64,000 bases of DNA from Deltaproteobacteria bacterium (lineage in GTDB: Bacteria > Desulfobacterota > DSM-4660 > Desulfatiglandales > HGW-15). Each line of letters begins with the position of its first letter. The first letter of the stretch is position 1. Positions 34,452 through 44,413 of the stretch are shown here, piece after piece. The stretch is taken from NCBI GenBank assembly GCA_020060215.1, contig JAGVAP010000121.1, positions 1-64,000 of the forward strand, given 5' to 3'. Position numbers and translations under genes: made by a program. Under the pieces are notes generated by a model. The model was not told where the DNA came from and made no database searches. It worked only from the letters and a program-made list of their open reading frames with translations.

Positions 34452-34814
34452 AAGCATCAAGCACCACCCCCACCCCTGGCCTCCGCCGTCGAGGGGGAGG
34501 GACGAAGATACACCTTGGGTGACAGGAAGCGACCTGCAGGAGCAGACATCCTCCGTGGCAGGTGGGTCATCGAGGGCCTAAACAAATCCTTGGAGCTAAC
34601 ACATGACCGTGGCTCCCCGCCCGCTGCGGAGGACGGGGCGGTTGCGCCGCCCACCCCTGCTTGGAGGAGCCGTCGCCGGAATCGCAAGCGGGAGCTTGCT
34701 CCTACAGGGATAATGAGGAATCGGGGCGATATGTAGCCATCCCCCCCTCCGTCGGCGATATCCTTCCATCAGAGAGAGGAGACCGGAAGAGGAAAAGAGC
34801 AGAAGAAGATGGGG
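34452..34814. other. Intergenic region with a REP-like element
   Basis: This lies between the convergent FMN reductase and selenorhodanese genes. No gene is visible. It contains GCGGGAGCTTGCTCCTACAG (34689-34708), a palindromic REP-like word. A relative, CAGGAGCAAGCTCCTG, is at 63285-63300. Reading frames here are GC-driven. Confidence 0.5.
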
Positions 34815-35129
34815 CTAGCCCAGAGGGAACCCCTCCTTCTTCCATGCCTCCACGCCGCCTCCGAGCACCATCACGTCTGTGTAGCCCTGGTCGGTGAGTT
34901 TCGCTGCCTGACCGGCAGAGGTCGCTTCCCGCGGTCAGGCTCAGTACAGGACAATGGACTGCTCCTTCGAGAGCGTTGGAAGTCTCCGTTTGAACTCCCC
35001 GAATGGGATCGAGCCCTCGAGATTGTTGGATCTGCACTTGGCTTCGTCCTCATAGGCGCAGACGAAGAGCGCATCTCCGGACTTCACCTTCTCTCGGGCA
35101 TCTCGCGGGGAAATACGCTTTGGATCCAT
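34815..35129 (-). CDS. Rhodanese-like selenoprotein with a Sec-Ala-Sec active site
   Basis: Read with UGA as selenocysteine this is a 104-residue single-domain rhodanese. It runs MDPKRISPRDA, LFVCAYEDEAKC, LEGSIPFGEF, then SIVLY, then U63-A64-U65 followed by PREATSAGQAAKL and GYTDVMVLGGGVEAWKKEG, ending at TAG. The TGA codons are at 34941-34943 and 34935-34937. Ordinary relatives have Cys-x-Cys here, with catalytic cysteine first. A perfect 9-bp stem follows the first TGA. AAGGGAG precedes the ATG. No signal peptide is seen, so it is cytoplasmic. It lies 136 bases downstream of cydB on the same strand. Standard calling would stop at IVLY. A parallel gene at 54107-54508 makes a sequencing error unlikely. 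Confidence 0.85.
34906..34940 (-). promoter_or_regulatory. Candidate SECIS hairpin of the cytoplasmic Sec rhodanese
   Basis: Perfect 9-base arms GCCTGACCG and CGGTCAGGC enclose a 17-base loop, starting directly after the first TGA and enclosing the second. This is the position of bacterial SECIS elements. One hairpin may serve both UGA codons. Confidence 0.65.
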
Positions 35130-35265
35130 CTCTTCTTCTCCCTTCCGCCTTGGTCCAGCTGCTTCCTGCCTATTTCTACCCCATGGTGGCGGGAGGAACA
35201 ATGGGGCTCTTCCCGTAGGCCCGACTCCTCCTGCTGGAATTTGCGAGACGCGCACGTAGAACGGT

Positions 35266-36297
35266 CTACCCCACATCATCCTCAGGCATGGTCGTCTTCC
35301 CCCGATAGACCCAGTATTCATAGGAGGTATAGATCACGATCAGGGGGATGGTGACCATGGAGACATAGAGCATGAATAGGAGGGCCTCCGGCGAAGCGGA
35401 CGCCTGCTGGACCGTGATCCCTCCCCTGGGTGATCTTGGGATCATGTAGGGGTAGTGGCATAGGGAGAGCGCGGTGAAAGAGCAGACTACGATGAAGGCG
35501 TTCAGGAAGAGCGGCGCCACCTCGTGTCGTCTCCGGAGGAAGATCAACAGCAGAATATAGGCGACCCCTGCAAGCGCCGTGAGCCCGCCGATGTAGATCG
35601 CCTCCGGAAGGCTGGTCCACCTTTCGGCCACGTGGGAGAACCTGAGCAGGGTCCAACCGTGAACGCCGGCCGAAATGAACAGGGTGATCCAGGAACTCAC
35701 CCAGGCGGCCCGGTAGCTGCGTTGCTGGAGGTCGCCTTCCGTCTTCCAGATCAGGTAATTGGCGCCGAGCATGACGTAGCCGAACAGGAGTCCCGTTGTG
35801 ACCAGCAGCGCGTACGGGTTGAGCCAGCTCCAACCGGTTCCCGTGAAATCCCCGTTCTCGACGGTGAGGCCCCCGCTCAGGATGGTGCCGAACGCGAGTC
35901 CCTGTGCGATCGAGGCCGTCAGGCTCCCCCACCCGAACGACCGGGTCCATAGACGCTTCCGCTCGGACTGTTCCCTGAATTCAAAGGCCACGCCCCTGAA
36001 GACAAGGCCGAAGAGCATCATCACCATAGGGACATAGAGGGCGGAGAAGACCACCGCGTAGAACAATGGGAAGGCCCCGAAGAGCATCCCGGCGAGGATC
36101 ACGAGCCATGTCTGGTTGCCGTGAAGATTGCTCTGGATGCTTCCCATCATCAGGATGCGCTCTTCCGTGCTCCTGGAGAAGAGGGACAGGATGCCCACGC
36201 CCAGATCCAGCCCGTCGGATACGGCATAGTAGAGGAGAAAGAACCCCATGTGGAGGAGCCATATGTCCGGCAGATAGGGCGCAAGCGCTTCGGTCAT
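35266..36297 (-). CDS. cydB: Cytochrome bd quinol oxidase subunit II
   Basis: A 343-residue membrane protein with about eight or nine helices, starting with the CydB-like LLHMGFFLLYYAVSDGLDLGVG. It pairs with CydA to reduce oxygen with quinol electrons in the inner membrane. It overlaps the cydA stop by four bases (ATGA), so translation is coupled. In an otherwise anaerobic gene set it is likely an oxygen-protection oxidase. Confidence 0.95.
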   Translation of the reverse strand: MTEALAPYLPDIWLLHMGFFLLYYAVSDGLDLGVGILSLFSRSTEERILMMGSIQSNLHGNQTWLVILAGMLFGAFPLFYAVVFSALYVPMVMMLFGLVFRGVAFEFREQSERKRLWTRSFGWGSLTASIAQGLAFGTILSGGLTVENGDFTGTGWSWLNPYALLVTTGLLFGYVMLGANYLIWKTEGDLQQRSYRAAWVSSWITLFISAGVHGWTLLRFSHVAERWTSLPEAIYIGGLTALAGVAYILLLIFLRRRHEVAPLFLNAFIVVCSFTALSLCHYPYMIPRSPRGGITVQQASASPEALLFMLYVSMVTIPLIVIYTSYEYWVYRGKTTMPEDDVG

Positions 36298-37691
36298 GAC
36301 GACCCCTTTCTCGTCCGGGATGTCGGCCTGCGGTAGGACGGAGGGGGCTCGAACCCCGGCCCCTTCTTCAGGATACGCCGGGCAAACACGAGGAACAGGA
36401 CGAAGAGCAGGGTGTAGACAGAGGCGAAGAGCACCAGGGAAGCGCCGACCATGCCTCCTGCTACCGGACTGACCCCGCTTTCCGTACGGAGCACATTATA
36501 GATCACCCAGGGCTGGCGGCCCACCTCTCGAACCACCCATCCCGCCTCCATCGCCACATAGGGGAAGGGGAGGGCAACCACCCATGCGATCAGCAGCCTG
36601 CGGTGATTCGCGATGCGGGTGACGTGGAGCCTGCCCCTGGTCCAGGCCCATACCGTGTACAGCATCAGGAAAAAGGAGCCGAACCCGATGACGATCATGA
36701 TCCGGAAGCTGTAGAAGGGAAGCCACACCGGAGGCTGGAGCTCCTTGGGGAACTCCCGGAGCCCCTGCACCACCCCCGTCCATGTGCGGCTTGTGATCAG
36801 GCTCAAGCCATAGGGGATGTTGACCTCGAAGACGTTCTCCTGAGCCGAGGGATCCGGCCAGGCGATGATCCTCCATGGGGCGCCTTCACCGGGGCCGTTC
36901 GTCTGCCAGTGGGCCTCCATGGCCGCAAGCTTCGCCGGCTGGTACTCGTAGACATTCACGCCGGAGCCGTCCCCCAGGTAGATCTGGAGGGGGGTGAGGA
37001 GGATGGTGGAGAGGACCGCCATCTTGAAGGACTTCAGGAAAAAGGGGGCATGGCGATCCCGGAGGATGTACCAACCGCTGATCCCGGCCACCACAAAGGC
37101 GGTGATCATCAGGCAGGCGACTTCCTTGTGCGAAAAGGCCCAGATCATGTTGGGGTTGAAGATGGCCTCCAGGTTGCTGGTGAGGATGAATTTCTTGCCC
37201 TCGAAATAGCCTCCGGCAGGGGTCTGCATCCAGGCATTCGCGTCCATGATCCAGAACACGGAAAGGCTTGCGCCCGCGGCAACCATCGTGGTTGCGAAAA
37301 GATGCATCGCGGGCGAAACCCGATTCCACCCGAATGCCAGGATGGAGAGGAAACTCGCCTCCAGCATAAAGGCGATGGTGGTCTCGAATCCGAGCAGATG
37401 GCCGAAGACATCCCCCCCGGCAATGGAAAACCGGCTCCAGTTGGTCCCGAACTGGAACTCCAGGGGGATCCCGGTCACTACCCCCACTGCCAGGTTGAGG
37501 AGGAATAGTTTTGTCCAGAACCGGAGATGGTGATAGTAGTCCTCTTCTTTGGTCCTCAGCCATAAGAGCTCCAGGACGACCAGGAAGATGCTCAGTCCCA
37601 CGATCAGGACCGGCCAGAGGATATGGAAAAGGGCCGTGTAGGCGAATTGCAGCCTGGCGAGCATGACCGGACTTGTCAGATCCTGAAGCAT
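36294..37691 (-). CDS. cydA: Cytochrome bd quinol oxidase subunit I
   Basis: A 465-residue subunit carrying the haem ligands: His23 (FHILWP) for haem b595, a histidine in FSHKEVACLM and a methionine in YSFRIMIVIG for b558. The quinol-site motif GWVVREVGRQPWVIYNVLRT is intact. The protein is shorter than E. coli CydA (about 520) with a short Q-loop, as in the CioA-like group. The first of three minus-strand genes (cydA, cydB, Sec rhodanese). It faces a divergent histidine kinase gene. Confidence 0.95.
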   Translation of the reverse strand: MLQDLTSPVMLARLQFAYTALFHILWPVLIVGLSIFLVVLELLWLRTKEEDYYHHLRFWTKLFLLNLAVGVVTGIPLEFQFGTNWSRFSIAGGDVFGHLLGFETTIAFMLEASFLSILAFGWNRVSPAMHLFATTMVAAGASLSVFWIMDANAWMQTPAGGYFEGKKFILTSNLEAIFNPNMIWAFSHKEVACLMITAFVVAGISGWYILRDRHAPFFLKSFKMAVLSTILLTPLQIYLGDGSGVNVYEYQPAKLAAMEAHWQTNGPGEGAPWRIIAWPDPSAQENVFEVNIPYGLSLITSRTWTGVVQGLREFPKELQPPVWLPFYSFRIMIVIGFGSFFLMLYTVWAWTRGRLHVTRIANHRRLLIAWVVALPFPYVAMEAGWVVREVGRQPWVIYNVLRTESGVSPVAGGMVGASLVLFASVYTLLFVLFLVFARRILKKGPGFEPPPSYRRPTSRTRKGSS

Positions 37692-37827
37692 GGATTCCGC
37701 TTGAGGGTTTCTGCCTTGACGAATGAGGCTTGAGCCCTGTGGAAAACCACGTTGCCCAAATCTCGTGACTCAGCCTAGATGGACCGGAAGGGTGGATAAA
37801 TGGGTTGCTTTCTGTATTTTTTTCAGT

Positions 37828-37857
37828 TTCACAGAAAAGAAGCGATTGGGGTATGAT
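37828..37857 (+). promoter_or_regulatory. Candidate sigma-70 promoter of the histidine kinase
   Basis: TTCACA and TATGAT are 18 bases apart, giving a start near 37864, about 50 bases before the likely ATG at 37912. Confidence 0.45.
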
Positions 37858-37911
37858 ACGTTCCCGTCTGAAGGTGGACCGGCAGAGATCGAGACTAGGA
37901 AGGCATGGAGC

Positions 37912-38997
37912 ATGGGGCGTGCATCGATCAGCAGGTTTTTCATCAGGATCGGAGCGGTCAAGGCGACGCTGGTCACCACGTTCGGATCAATCTTGTTTTC
38001 CCTGGCTCTTTACCTGGTCCTGGGAAAGCTCGTGATGGGTGGACTGGCGTGGATCGGCATCATCATGTCCGTGGCCGTGCCGTCCCTTATCGCGCCCCTT
38101 TTCACATTCACGACCACGCGCTGGCTGGTCAAGCTCGATCGGGCGGAAGCGGAGCTGAAACAGGCCAAGGAGTATGCCGAAACAGCCAATCAGGCGAAGA
38201 GCGAGTTCCTGGCGAACATGAGCCACGAATTCAGGACGCCCCTGAACCACATCATCGGCTTCACGGAACTGCTGGTGGACAGAAAGGTCGGCGATCTGAA
38301 CAGGACACAACAGGAATACCTCCAGGACGTGCTTCAGAGCGGACACCATCTGCTCTCGCTGATCAACGATATCCTGGACCTCTCCAAGGTGGAGGCAGGA
38401 AGACTGGAGCTGAAGGCGGAGGAGGTGAAGCCCAAGGCCCTGATCGAAAGCAGTCTGATGATGATCCGGGAGAAGTCGATCAAACATGGAATTCGACTGG
38501 TCTGCGATCTGGAAGGCCTGCCCGAGACCATCTGGGCCGACGGCCGGCGGCTCAAGCAGATCCTGTACAACCTGCTCTCCAATGCGGCCAAGTTTACCCC
38601 CGACGGAGGGGAAATCCGTGTGACGGCAACCGCGGTTTCGTACACCGGACAGGGCACAGCCGGCGCACCGCCCGAATGGGTTGAAGAGGTCGGACCTGTC
38701 TCTGTCGCCGTGAGTGTGTCCGACACGGGCATTGGGATGGATCCGAGGGACCTGGAGCGGATCTTCGACCCTTTTGAGCAGGTGGAGAACAGCCTGAGGC
38801 GAGGGCCTCAGGGAACCGGGCTGGGCCTGGCTCTGACCAGGCGGCTGGTCCAACTGCATGGAGGCAGGATCTGGGCCGAAAGCGGCGGCAAGGGAAAAGG
38901 GAGTTGTTTCCGGTTCGTGATCAACTGCGCGAATCCACGAGAGGCATCAGTTTCGGTGCCAGCCCCTTCAGGATCGCCACGGGAAGGGCGCTCGTAA
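37912..38997 (+). CDS. Membrane-bound sensor histidine kinase
   Basis: A 361-residue kinase with two predicted membrane helices in the first 65 residues and a short coiled coil. The H-box [12 protein letters not shown] carries the phosphorylated His105. N-box [11 protein letters not shown]1 DTGIGMDP and G2 GTGLGLAL follow. There is no periplasmic or PAS sensor domain. ATG at 37912 is preferred because AGGAAGG is upstream; 37723 is an earlier in-frame start. The last 77 bases overlap the convergent penicillin-binding protein gene. No cognate response regulator is adjacent. Confidence 0.88.
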   Translation: MGRASISRFFIRIGAVKATLVTTFGSILFSLALYLVLGKLVMGGLAWIGIIMSVAVPSLIAPLFTFTTTRWLVKLDRAEAELKQAKEYAETANQAKSEFLANMSHEFRTPLNHIIGFTELLVDRKVGDLNRTQQEYLQDVLQSGHHLLSLINDILDLSKVEAGRLELKAEEVKPKALIESSLMMIREKSIKHGIRLVCDLEGLPETIWADGRRLKQILYNLLSNAAKFTPDGGEIRVTATAVSYTGQGTAGAPPEWVEEVGPVSVAVSVSDTGIGMDPRDLERIFDPFEQVENSLRRGPQGTGLGLALTRRLVQLHGGRIWAESGGKGKGSCFRFVINCANPREASVSVPAPSGSPREGRS

Positions 38998-41923
38998 ACC
39001 CGTAGTGCGCCGCGTCGGGTCCGGGGACAAAGGCCGTAACCGTCCCGAAATAGCGGTCGCCGATCATAAACGCAAACGTGGCGGTCCGGTTCATGACCCT
39101 TGAACCCGTCAGCACCCCTCCCTTTCCGTAGATCTCGTACCGATGGTCCCCTGTGCCTGTCTTGCCGCCCAGGGGGATCTCCGTACCGTCCTCTCTCATA
39201 AAGGAGCGGTTGCCTCGGACGGCCGTGCCTTTCTTCACCACATCGAAAAGGAGCGTTCTTGCGACCCCTGCGATTTCCGGGGACAGGACCCTCTCTCCGG
39301 TGGGCCTGCTTCTGGCAAAGCAGACCTCATAGGGTGTTTGCGCCGCCGCTTCGATCTCTTCGATCCGAATCATGGGCATCCGGACACCGTCATTGACCAG
39401 AATGCCCATCAGCTCTGCAAGGGCTGCGGGGCGATCTGCGGATGAGCCTATGGAGGTGGCATAGGAGGGGACCAGGGCATCGAAGGGATAACCCAACCGC
39501 TGCCATGCCCTGTGGATGTCCAGAAAGGCGCCCATCTCGAGCAGGATCCGGATCCGCGTGTCCTGCGCGGATTTGTGGGAGGTGCGGAAGAGCCAGGTAT
39601 AGACCTCCTGCCGCGCCTTCTCACTGGACTGGATCACCCGGTAAAAGTCCGTTTTCTCCTGCTTCTGCATGTGGGCGACCAGCCATAGTTCCAGGGGGTG
39701 GACATGGGAGATGTATCCGATATCGGGCAGGGTGAACTTCTCCGGTGCGAATCTTTCGTAGATCGATCGAACCGTTGCATCGGCGAACTCGGAATCCGGA
39801 AAGTGGTCCCGCAGAAAGGCCTTGAAAGAGGCGAGATCGGCGTCGGGGTGGACATAGCGATAGACCATGCAGAGTCTCCCCAGGATGGGGCGCGTGGTCT
39901 GGAGCAGCAGCTGGAACGCCTGTTCGGGGGATTTCCCCCTGTACTTGGGGTAGAACTTCTCCAGAAAGACCTTCCCTTCCAGGTCGGCAAACCTGGCGAC
40001 GTACTCCCTTCGAAGGGGATGATTCACGGATCGCAGCATCTCTCCGGCGGTGGGGTCCTGGTGGATGTGATACCGGACCATGTCTCTCATGAGACGGATG
40101 AAGACCAGGTTCACCGAATGGGTGAACGCCTCCCGGAGGGTCATGGTGCGATGATCGTCCTTCCGATCGAAGTTCTCGAACGTGTGCAGCCCGCCCCCGG
40201 TAAAGAAGCTTTCCTTGGGACTGGCGGAGTAGGGCCGCTCCAGGGAGGCTTCGAGCATACCCCTGAGATCCCGCTCCCCGGTCTGGGCGAGGTAAGCGAC
40301 GGCCCATTGGGTGAGCCTGTCCTCGGCCGGGATTTCCAGGTCCCTGAGCGCCTGAGGGCTCATCGACCCGTACTTCGCGTGAAGGGACTGGATGGTCTCC
40401 AGGTAGTGGATGAGGGTCCTCAGTTTGGCCGTGGACCCCAGGTCGAGCTTGACCCCTTCGTTGATATTGAGGGCATGGTCGTAGTTGTCCGTTTGGACTC
40501 GGAGAAGGTTGCCTCTTTCCGTTCTCTCATAGAGCACAAGGCTGTAGACCACCTTCCCCGGGTCCCCCCTGTCGAGGAGACGAAAGCCGGCCAGTCCGGT
40601 CTTGGCCACCCACTGGGGGTCCCGCAGTTTCAGGATTTCCTGGGTGACCGCAACTTGCGTGGGAAGATCCAGTGTCGTCCTTACGGAGAGGTCCATCCTG
40701 TCCAGGTTATAGAGTTGTTCCACGCCCAGCAGGGAAAGGAGGTTGCTGCGAACCGGGTTTGCGGCCTTTCTCTCCACCAGGGTCGTCTGTGCGGGGGCCG
40801 GGGGGAACCCCTGAAAGGGCAGAGAAAGCCAGAGGCAGCGATCCCGCAGCTCCGGAGAGAGGATGCCCTGCCCGGCCAGGAGACGGACATAGCTGTTGCA
40901 CTTCTCATTCAGGGCCTCCCGGTGACGGAGAAGCAGTTCGGTCGGCCTTCTCTGGGCTATGAAAAGGCTCAACACCTGTTTGACCATGAGGGCCTTTTCA
41001 TCGAGCCCCTTGGAGTCCGCATCTCTTTCGGGCGTGCTGAGCACCCTCCGCATGAGATCGAAATCGGTTCCGTACCACGCCCACAGACCATCGCCCAGGC
41101 CGTGGACCTCCCCGTATCCGGGTAAGGCGGAGAGGGGGATCGAATTGAGGTAGTCCAGGACGATTCGCCTTCGGGCCTCGATGGTGTTTTCTCCATCCCT
41201 GTAGGCCCGTAGGGCGGCGGAAACCATCTGTATGATCTTTTCCTCCACCGAATCGGTGATCCCGCTTTCCGAATGGCGGAATTTCTCCAACTGGGTCGCC
41301 AGGGTGCTGCCCCCGCTGGAAGACCGTTCCGGGTAGATCAGTTGCGCCGCCTTTTCGGTGACCGCCTTACCCAGTCGGCTCCATTCCACTGCAGGATTCA
41401 TCATGGGCCGCTGCTCGTCCAGGAGCGTCCTGTTCTCCACAAAGAGAAGCATTTGTACGATCAACGGGGGAATATCGGAAAAAGACCGGAAGACGCGGGT
41501 AGGATAGGGGTTGTCAAAGATCACCAGACCGTTGCGGTCGTATACCCGGAGCCCCGTCTGAGTTTTCTCCCGGAACGGGGGGAAGAGGCGGAATTGAATG
41601 ACCCTCCACATCTCCTCGGAGACCCTCGCCTGCCGAGAGATGTGAAACCCCTTCTGGATGAGGTTTCTCGAAAAGACGGATAGATGGGCATATCCCAACC
41701 GTTGATCATAAGGGCCTGAAGGCCCCCTGAGCGGCCTCGTGGAATGTCCTTCCCGCCCGGCGAAGGTCATCTTGCTCGCCCACTGGTGAAACCAGCGTGC
41801 CTGTCGTTCCGAGGTGCTCAACTCCTGAAACAGGAACGAGCCCCCGGCACCGGCTGCCGTGATAAGCAAGAGGATGAGGAGGAAAACGATCCTGCGTCTG
41901 GTAGGCCTCTTCTCTTTTCCCAT
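38921..41923 (-). CDS. Divergent class A penicillin-binding protein
   Basis: A 1000-residue membrane-anchored protein with an N-terminal membrane helix (10-32). A GT51 glycosyltransferase region lies at about 130-300, with Glu163 in FVENRTL where ED is usual, and [11 protein letters not shown] at 202-212. A transpeptidase domain carries Ser497 in STAK, SVN at 603-605 and KTG near 930. It should polymerise and crosslink peptidoglycan. The glycosyltransferase motif departs from the classic EDxxF form, and the middle region is long. It is an unusual class A enzyme, possibly specialised. Confidence 0.85.
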   Translation of the reverse strand: MGKEKRPTRRRIVFLLILLLITAAGAGGSFLFQELSTSERQARWFHQWASKMTFAGREGHSTRPLRGPSGPYDQRLGYAHLSVFSRNLIQKGFHISRQARVSEEMWRVIQFRLFPPFREKTQTGLRVYDRNGLVIFDNPYPTRVFRSFSDIPPLIVQMLLFVENRTLLDEQRPMMNPAVEWSRLGKAVTEKAAQLIYPERSSSGGSTLATQLEKFRHSESGITDSVEEKIIQMVSAALRAYRDGENTIEARRRIVLDYLNSIPLSALPGYGEVHGLGDGLWAWYGTDFDLMRRVLSTPERDADSKGLDEKALMVKQVLSLFIAQRRPTELLLRHREALNEKCNSYVRLLAGQGILSPELRDRCLWLSLPFQGFPPAPAQTTLVERKAANPVRSNLLSLLGVEQLYNLDRMDLSVRTTLDLPTQVAVTQEILKLRDPQWVAKTGLAGFRLLDRGDPGKVVYSLVLYERTERGNLLRVQTDNYDHALNINEGVKLDLGSTAKLRTLIHYLETIQSLHAKYGSMSPQALRDLEIPAEDRLTQWAVAYLAQTGERDLRGMLEASLERPYSASPKESFFTGGGLHTFENFDRKDDHRTMTLREAFTHSVNLVFIRLMRDMVRYHIHQDPTAGEMLRSVNHPLRREYVARFADLEGKVFLEKFYPKYRGKSPEQAFQLLLQTTRPILGRLCMVYRYVHPDADLASFKAFLRDHFPDSEFADATVRSIYERFAPEKFTLPDIGYISHVHPLELWLVAHMQKQEKTDFYRVIQSSEKARQEVYTWLFRTSHKSAQDTRIRILLEMGAFLDIHRAWQRLGYPFDALVPSYATSIGSSADRPAALAELMGILVNDGVRMPMIRIEEIEAAAQTPYEVCFARSRPTGERVLSPEIAGVARTLLFDVVKKGTAVRGNRSFMREDGTEIPLGGKTGTGDHRYEIYGKGGVLTGSRVMNRTATFAFMIGDRYFGTVTAFVPGPDAAHYGFTSALPVAILKGLAPKLMPLVDSRS

Positions 41924-42058
41924 TCCTGTTACGAATCCATCCCCTTATGAACTGAAAGCCCTGATGAGCCCGTTCTATTGCATACATCGTTCCAAAAAGG
42001 ACCATTCGGACAGCGTTCGCACCATGTTTCTCGGAATCGGATTCTGCACAATAGAGGA

Positions 42059-42091
42059 AAGCCCTATTCCCAGAAAGGAGAAATAGGGCTT
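42059..42091. terminator. Perfect 10-bp hairpin upstream of the penicillin-binding protein gene
   Basis: AAGCCCTATT and AATAGGGCTT enclose a 13-base loop, with no T-run. It may be a structured leader or a terminator-like element. Confidence 0.4.
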
Positions 42092-42140
42092 GGGTTCCGG
42101 ATCTGCTGTACCTTTTGCAAGGGTCTCATGTCGAGCGTGG

Positions 42141-42156
42141 CAAGAGTACACTCTTG
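42141..42156. promoter_or_regulatory. Palindrome CAAGAGTACACTCTTG
   Basis: A 16-bp inverted repeat with seven-base arms around AC, in the gap between the divergent penicillin-binding protein and membrane-protein genes. It looks like a dimeric repressor operator. The 441-base gap otherwise holds only the 42059 hairpin and no gene. Confidence 0.4.
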
Positions 42157-42364
42157 GCCGGTGTTGTCAAGGGCTTTTATGGAGGGGAGTTCTAAGCCTT
42201 TAGATGGGCAAAATTACAGCGATCAGCCCATTTGAGGGATCTCCTGCCGTGCTTATTTTTTTACTCTGACGGCATGACGACAAGCTGTCACAGACCATCG
42301 CGCGGACGATCGATCAGGCCCGCAGCGGTGTGTTATGCATATTCCAGAAGGGGGTTTAATCGAT

Positions 42365-43024
42365 ATGAATGAAAGAGAACAGGTAAGGGGACGTTGGGCG
42401 GTCATCTCACATGTATCCTGGGGAGCCATCTTCGCCGGGGCCGTTGTCGCTCTCGTCGTCCAGCTGACACTCGCCATGCTGGGGCTGGGGATCGGTCTCT
42501 ATGCGTACGACCCGGGGGCGGGTTCTCCGGCGGGTCTCGGAATCGGGGCAATGATCTGGTGGGTACTCAGCGCCATCGTCGCGCTTTTCTTCGGAGGCTG
42601 GGTCGCGAGCAGGCTCTCCGGGATCCAGACGAAAACGGCCGGTGTGCTTCACGGGTTCGTCACCTGGGGCCTTGCAACCCTCGCGACGGTGTATCTCATG
42701 ACGAGCACCGTGGGGGCGTTTCTCGGGGGCGGTATGTCCCTGATCCAAGGGTTGGGCAATATCGCCGGTCAGACTGAAGAGATCTCCCCTCAACTGAAGC
42801 AGGAAATCGAGCAGCAGCTGCGACAATACTTTCCGGAAGAGAGGGCACAGCCGTCCCCGAATAGGCAGGCAGAGCCACAGGGGGGCCGCACCGATACCGC
42901 TGAACAGGTCGCAACAGGGGCTGCCAGGGGCGCCCTGGGAAGCTTCATCATGCTGATCCTGGGCGGAGCGGCAGCGGCTTTCGGCGGGGCTGCAGGGAGA
43001 ACCAGGGCACCGGAAATCACCTAG
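42365..43024 (+). CDS. Membrane protein of unknown function
   Basis: A 219-residue protein with four predicted helices. The first 140 residues contain three helices with glycine-rich motifs (GAIFAGAVVALVVQL, WWVLSAIVALFFGGW). A soluble stretch of charged residues follows, then a last glycine/alanine helix. I recognise no family, though glycine-rich YtxH/TIGR-like membrane proteins are similar in style. AGAAGGGGG lies before the ATG at 42365; an ATG at 42335 has no ribosome site. It is not linked to the minus-strand sulfurtransferase that follows. Confidence 0.7.
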   Translation: MNEREQVRGRWAVISHVSWGAIFAGAVVALVVQLTLAMLGLGIGLYAYDPGAGSPAGLGIGAMIWWVLSAIVALFFGGWVASRLSGIQTKTAGVLHGFVTWGLATLATVYLMTSTVGAFLGGGMSLIQGLGNIAGQTEEISPQLKQEIEQQLRQYFPEERAQPSPNRQAEPQGGRTDTAEQVATGAARGALGSFIMLILGGAAAAFGGAAGRTRAPEIT

Positions 43025-43102
43025 CTCGGATCGAAGAAGATCTCGGGTCTCCCCTCGCCGGCCGATTCGTCCGAAGAGGGGAGACCTCCCAGGTGGCATC
43101 TT

Positions 43103-44065
43103 TCATTCCCATCGATAGGGGATCATATCCTCCGTCTTCACCCACTCCTGGGCGGAGCCGTCGTAGAATTTCACGTTACGATATCCGAGGACCTGGGTCA
43201 GGACGAACCACCAGGAACTGGCATACCCGCCTACACCGCAATAGACGATGATCTCTTTCCCCCTGTGTTTTTCGATCACCCCGGAGGCCATTTTCCCGAG
43301 GACTTCCGCATCCCGATAGGTCCCATCATAAGAGCCGTCGGCGGCCCGGTTCCACATCCAGGGTGTCGGCAGTGATCTGGCGCCCGGGATATGGCCGGCC
43401 TTGCCGGCCCATGGCTCGATGGTCACCCCGAAATACACATCCGGGTCCCTGGCGTCGAGAATGACCGCCCTGTTCTTGTGCCTTTCAACATACTCCGTGG
43501 AGACAAACATACCCGTTTGCACGCGTCCGGAGTAGACCACGGGGTTCACGTCGGGAACCTCAAGGGTTACAGGCCTGTTTTCCGCTGCCCATTTGGCGTA
43601 TCCCCCGTCCAGGATGGCGACGTTCGATACCCCCAGATAGATGAGGGTATCCGCAACACGGGTGGCATTGGCCAGGGGATATGGCGGGGCAGGCGGTGTG
43701 GGCGCTGAAGTGACCACGACCACGCGCGAGTCATCCTGAATACCCAGAGAACCCAATAGATCAAAGAGCTGATCCAGTCCCGGCAACTCGAGGAGAAGAT
43801 CATCCCTCATGGTTATCCACGCAGAGAAAGGGACTTCAAAAGGGACACTGAAGGCCTTCTGGATGTGGCCCGCCGCATATTCATCGGCGGTTCGGACATC
43901 GATGATGACCAGATCTTCCTCGCTCAGGTTGTTCTCAAGCCATTCCGTGGAAACAAGGGGGTCCATCGTTCGTTCTGAAGGTGGATGATGTTTCGGGAAA
44001 CCGTTCGTCACAGTGGAGGTGAGAATCAAGACAACCGGCAGAACAAGCAGTACCTTTTTCCCCAT
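43103..44065 (-). CDS. Exported two-domain thiosulfate sulfurtransferase (rhodanese)
   Basis: A 320-residue protein with an N-terminal signal peptide (MGKKVLLVLPVVLILTSTVT). Two rhodanese domains follow, the second bearing the active-site cysteine in IVYCGVGGYASS. The first, DVRTADEYAAGHIQ, is the inactive structural domain. It transfers a sulfane sulfur to an acceptor in the periplasm. The catalytic residue is a normal cysteine, in contrast with the two UGA-containing rhodaneses elsewhere in the window. AGGAGG precedes the ATG. Confidence 0.92.
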   Translation of the reverse strand: MGKKVLLVLPVVLILTSTVTNGFPKHHPPSERTMDPLVSTEWLENNLSEEDLVIIDVRTADEYAAGHIQKAFSVPFEVPFSAWITMRDDLLLELPGLDQLFDLLGSLGIQDDSRVVVVTSAPTPPAPPYPLANATRVADTLIYLGVSNVAILDGGYAKWAAENRPVTLEVPDVNPVVYSGRVQTGMFVSTEYVERHKNRAVILDARDPDVYFGVTIEPWAGKAGHIPGARSLPTPWMWNRAADGSYDGTYRDAEVLGKMASGVIEKHRGKEIIVYCGVGGYASSWWFVLTQVLGYRNVKFYDGSAQEWVKTEDMIPYRWE

Positions 44066-44413
44066 GGTGATCCTCCTTTCCCGTTGATGGTTGACAAGAG
44101 GTCCACACCGGATACGGCAGATGGGATCCCTCCCCCGTGCAATCGGGGGGACCGATCTTCCGATCCACTTTTCAAAAGGCGCGTTGAAAAGAATGGGTGA
44201 GAAGTTGCTCTTCCCCGGACCGGCTTCGGAGTGTCCGTCCCGGTCCCTCAAAAGACCCTAAGATGAAATTTGGGGTGAGTCAAGATTTTCGAGATCGCCG
44301 GATACGATCCTTCCCCCATTGCAGGAGACCGTCGAATCCGCCATCCTGGACCCATGACAAGAACGGCATCGCTGCACGCGTACGTCTTATGGACGATTGA
44401 AAAGGAGGGAAAG

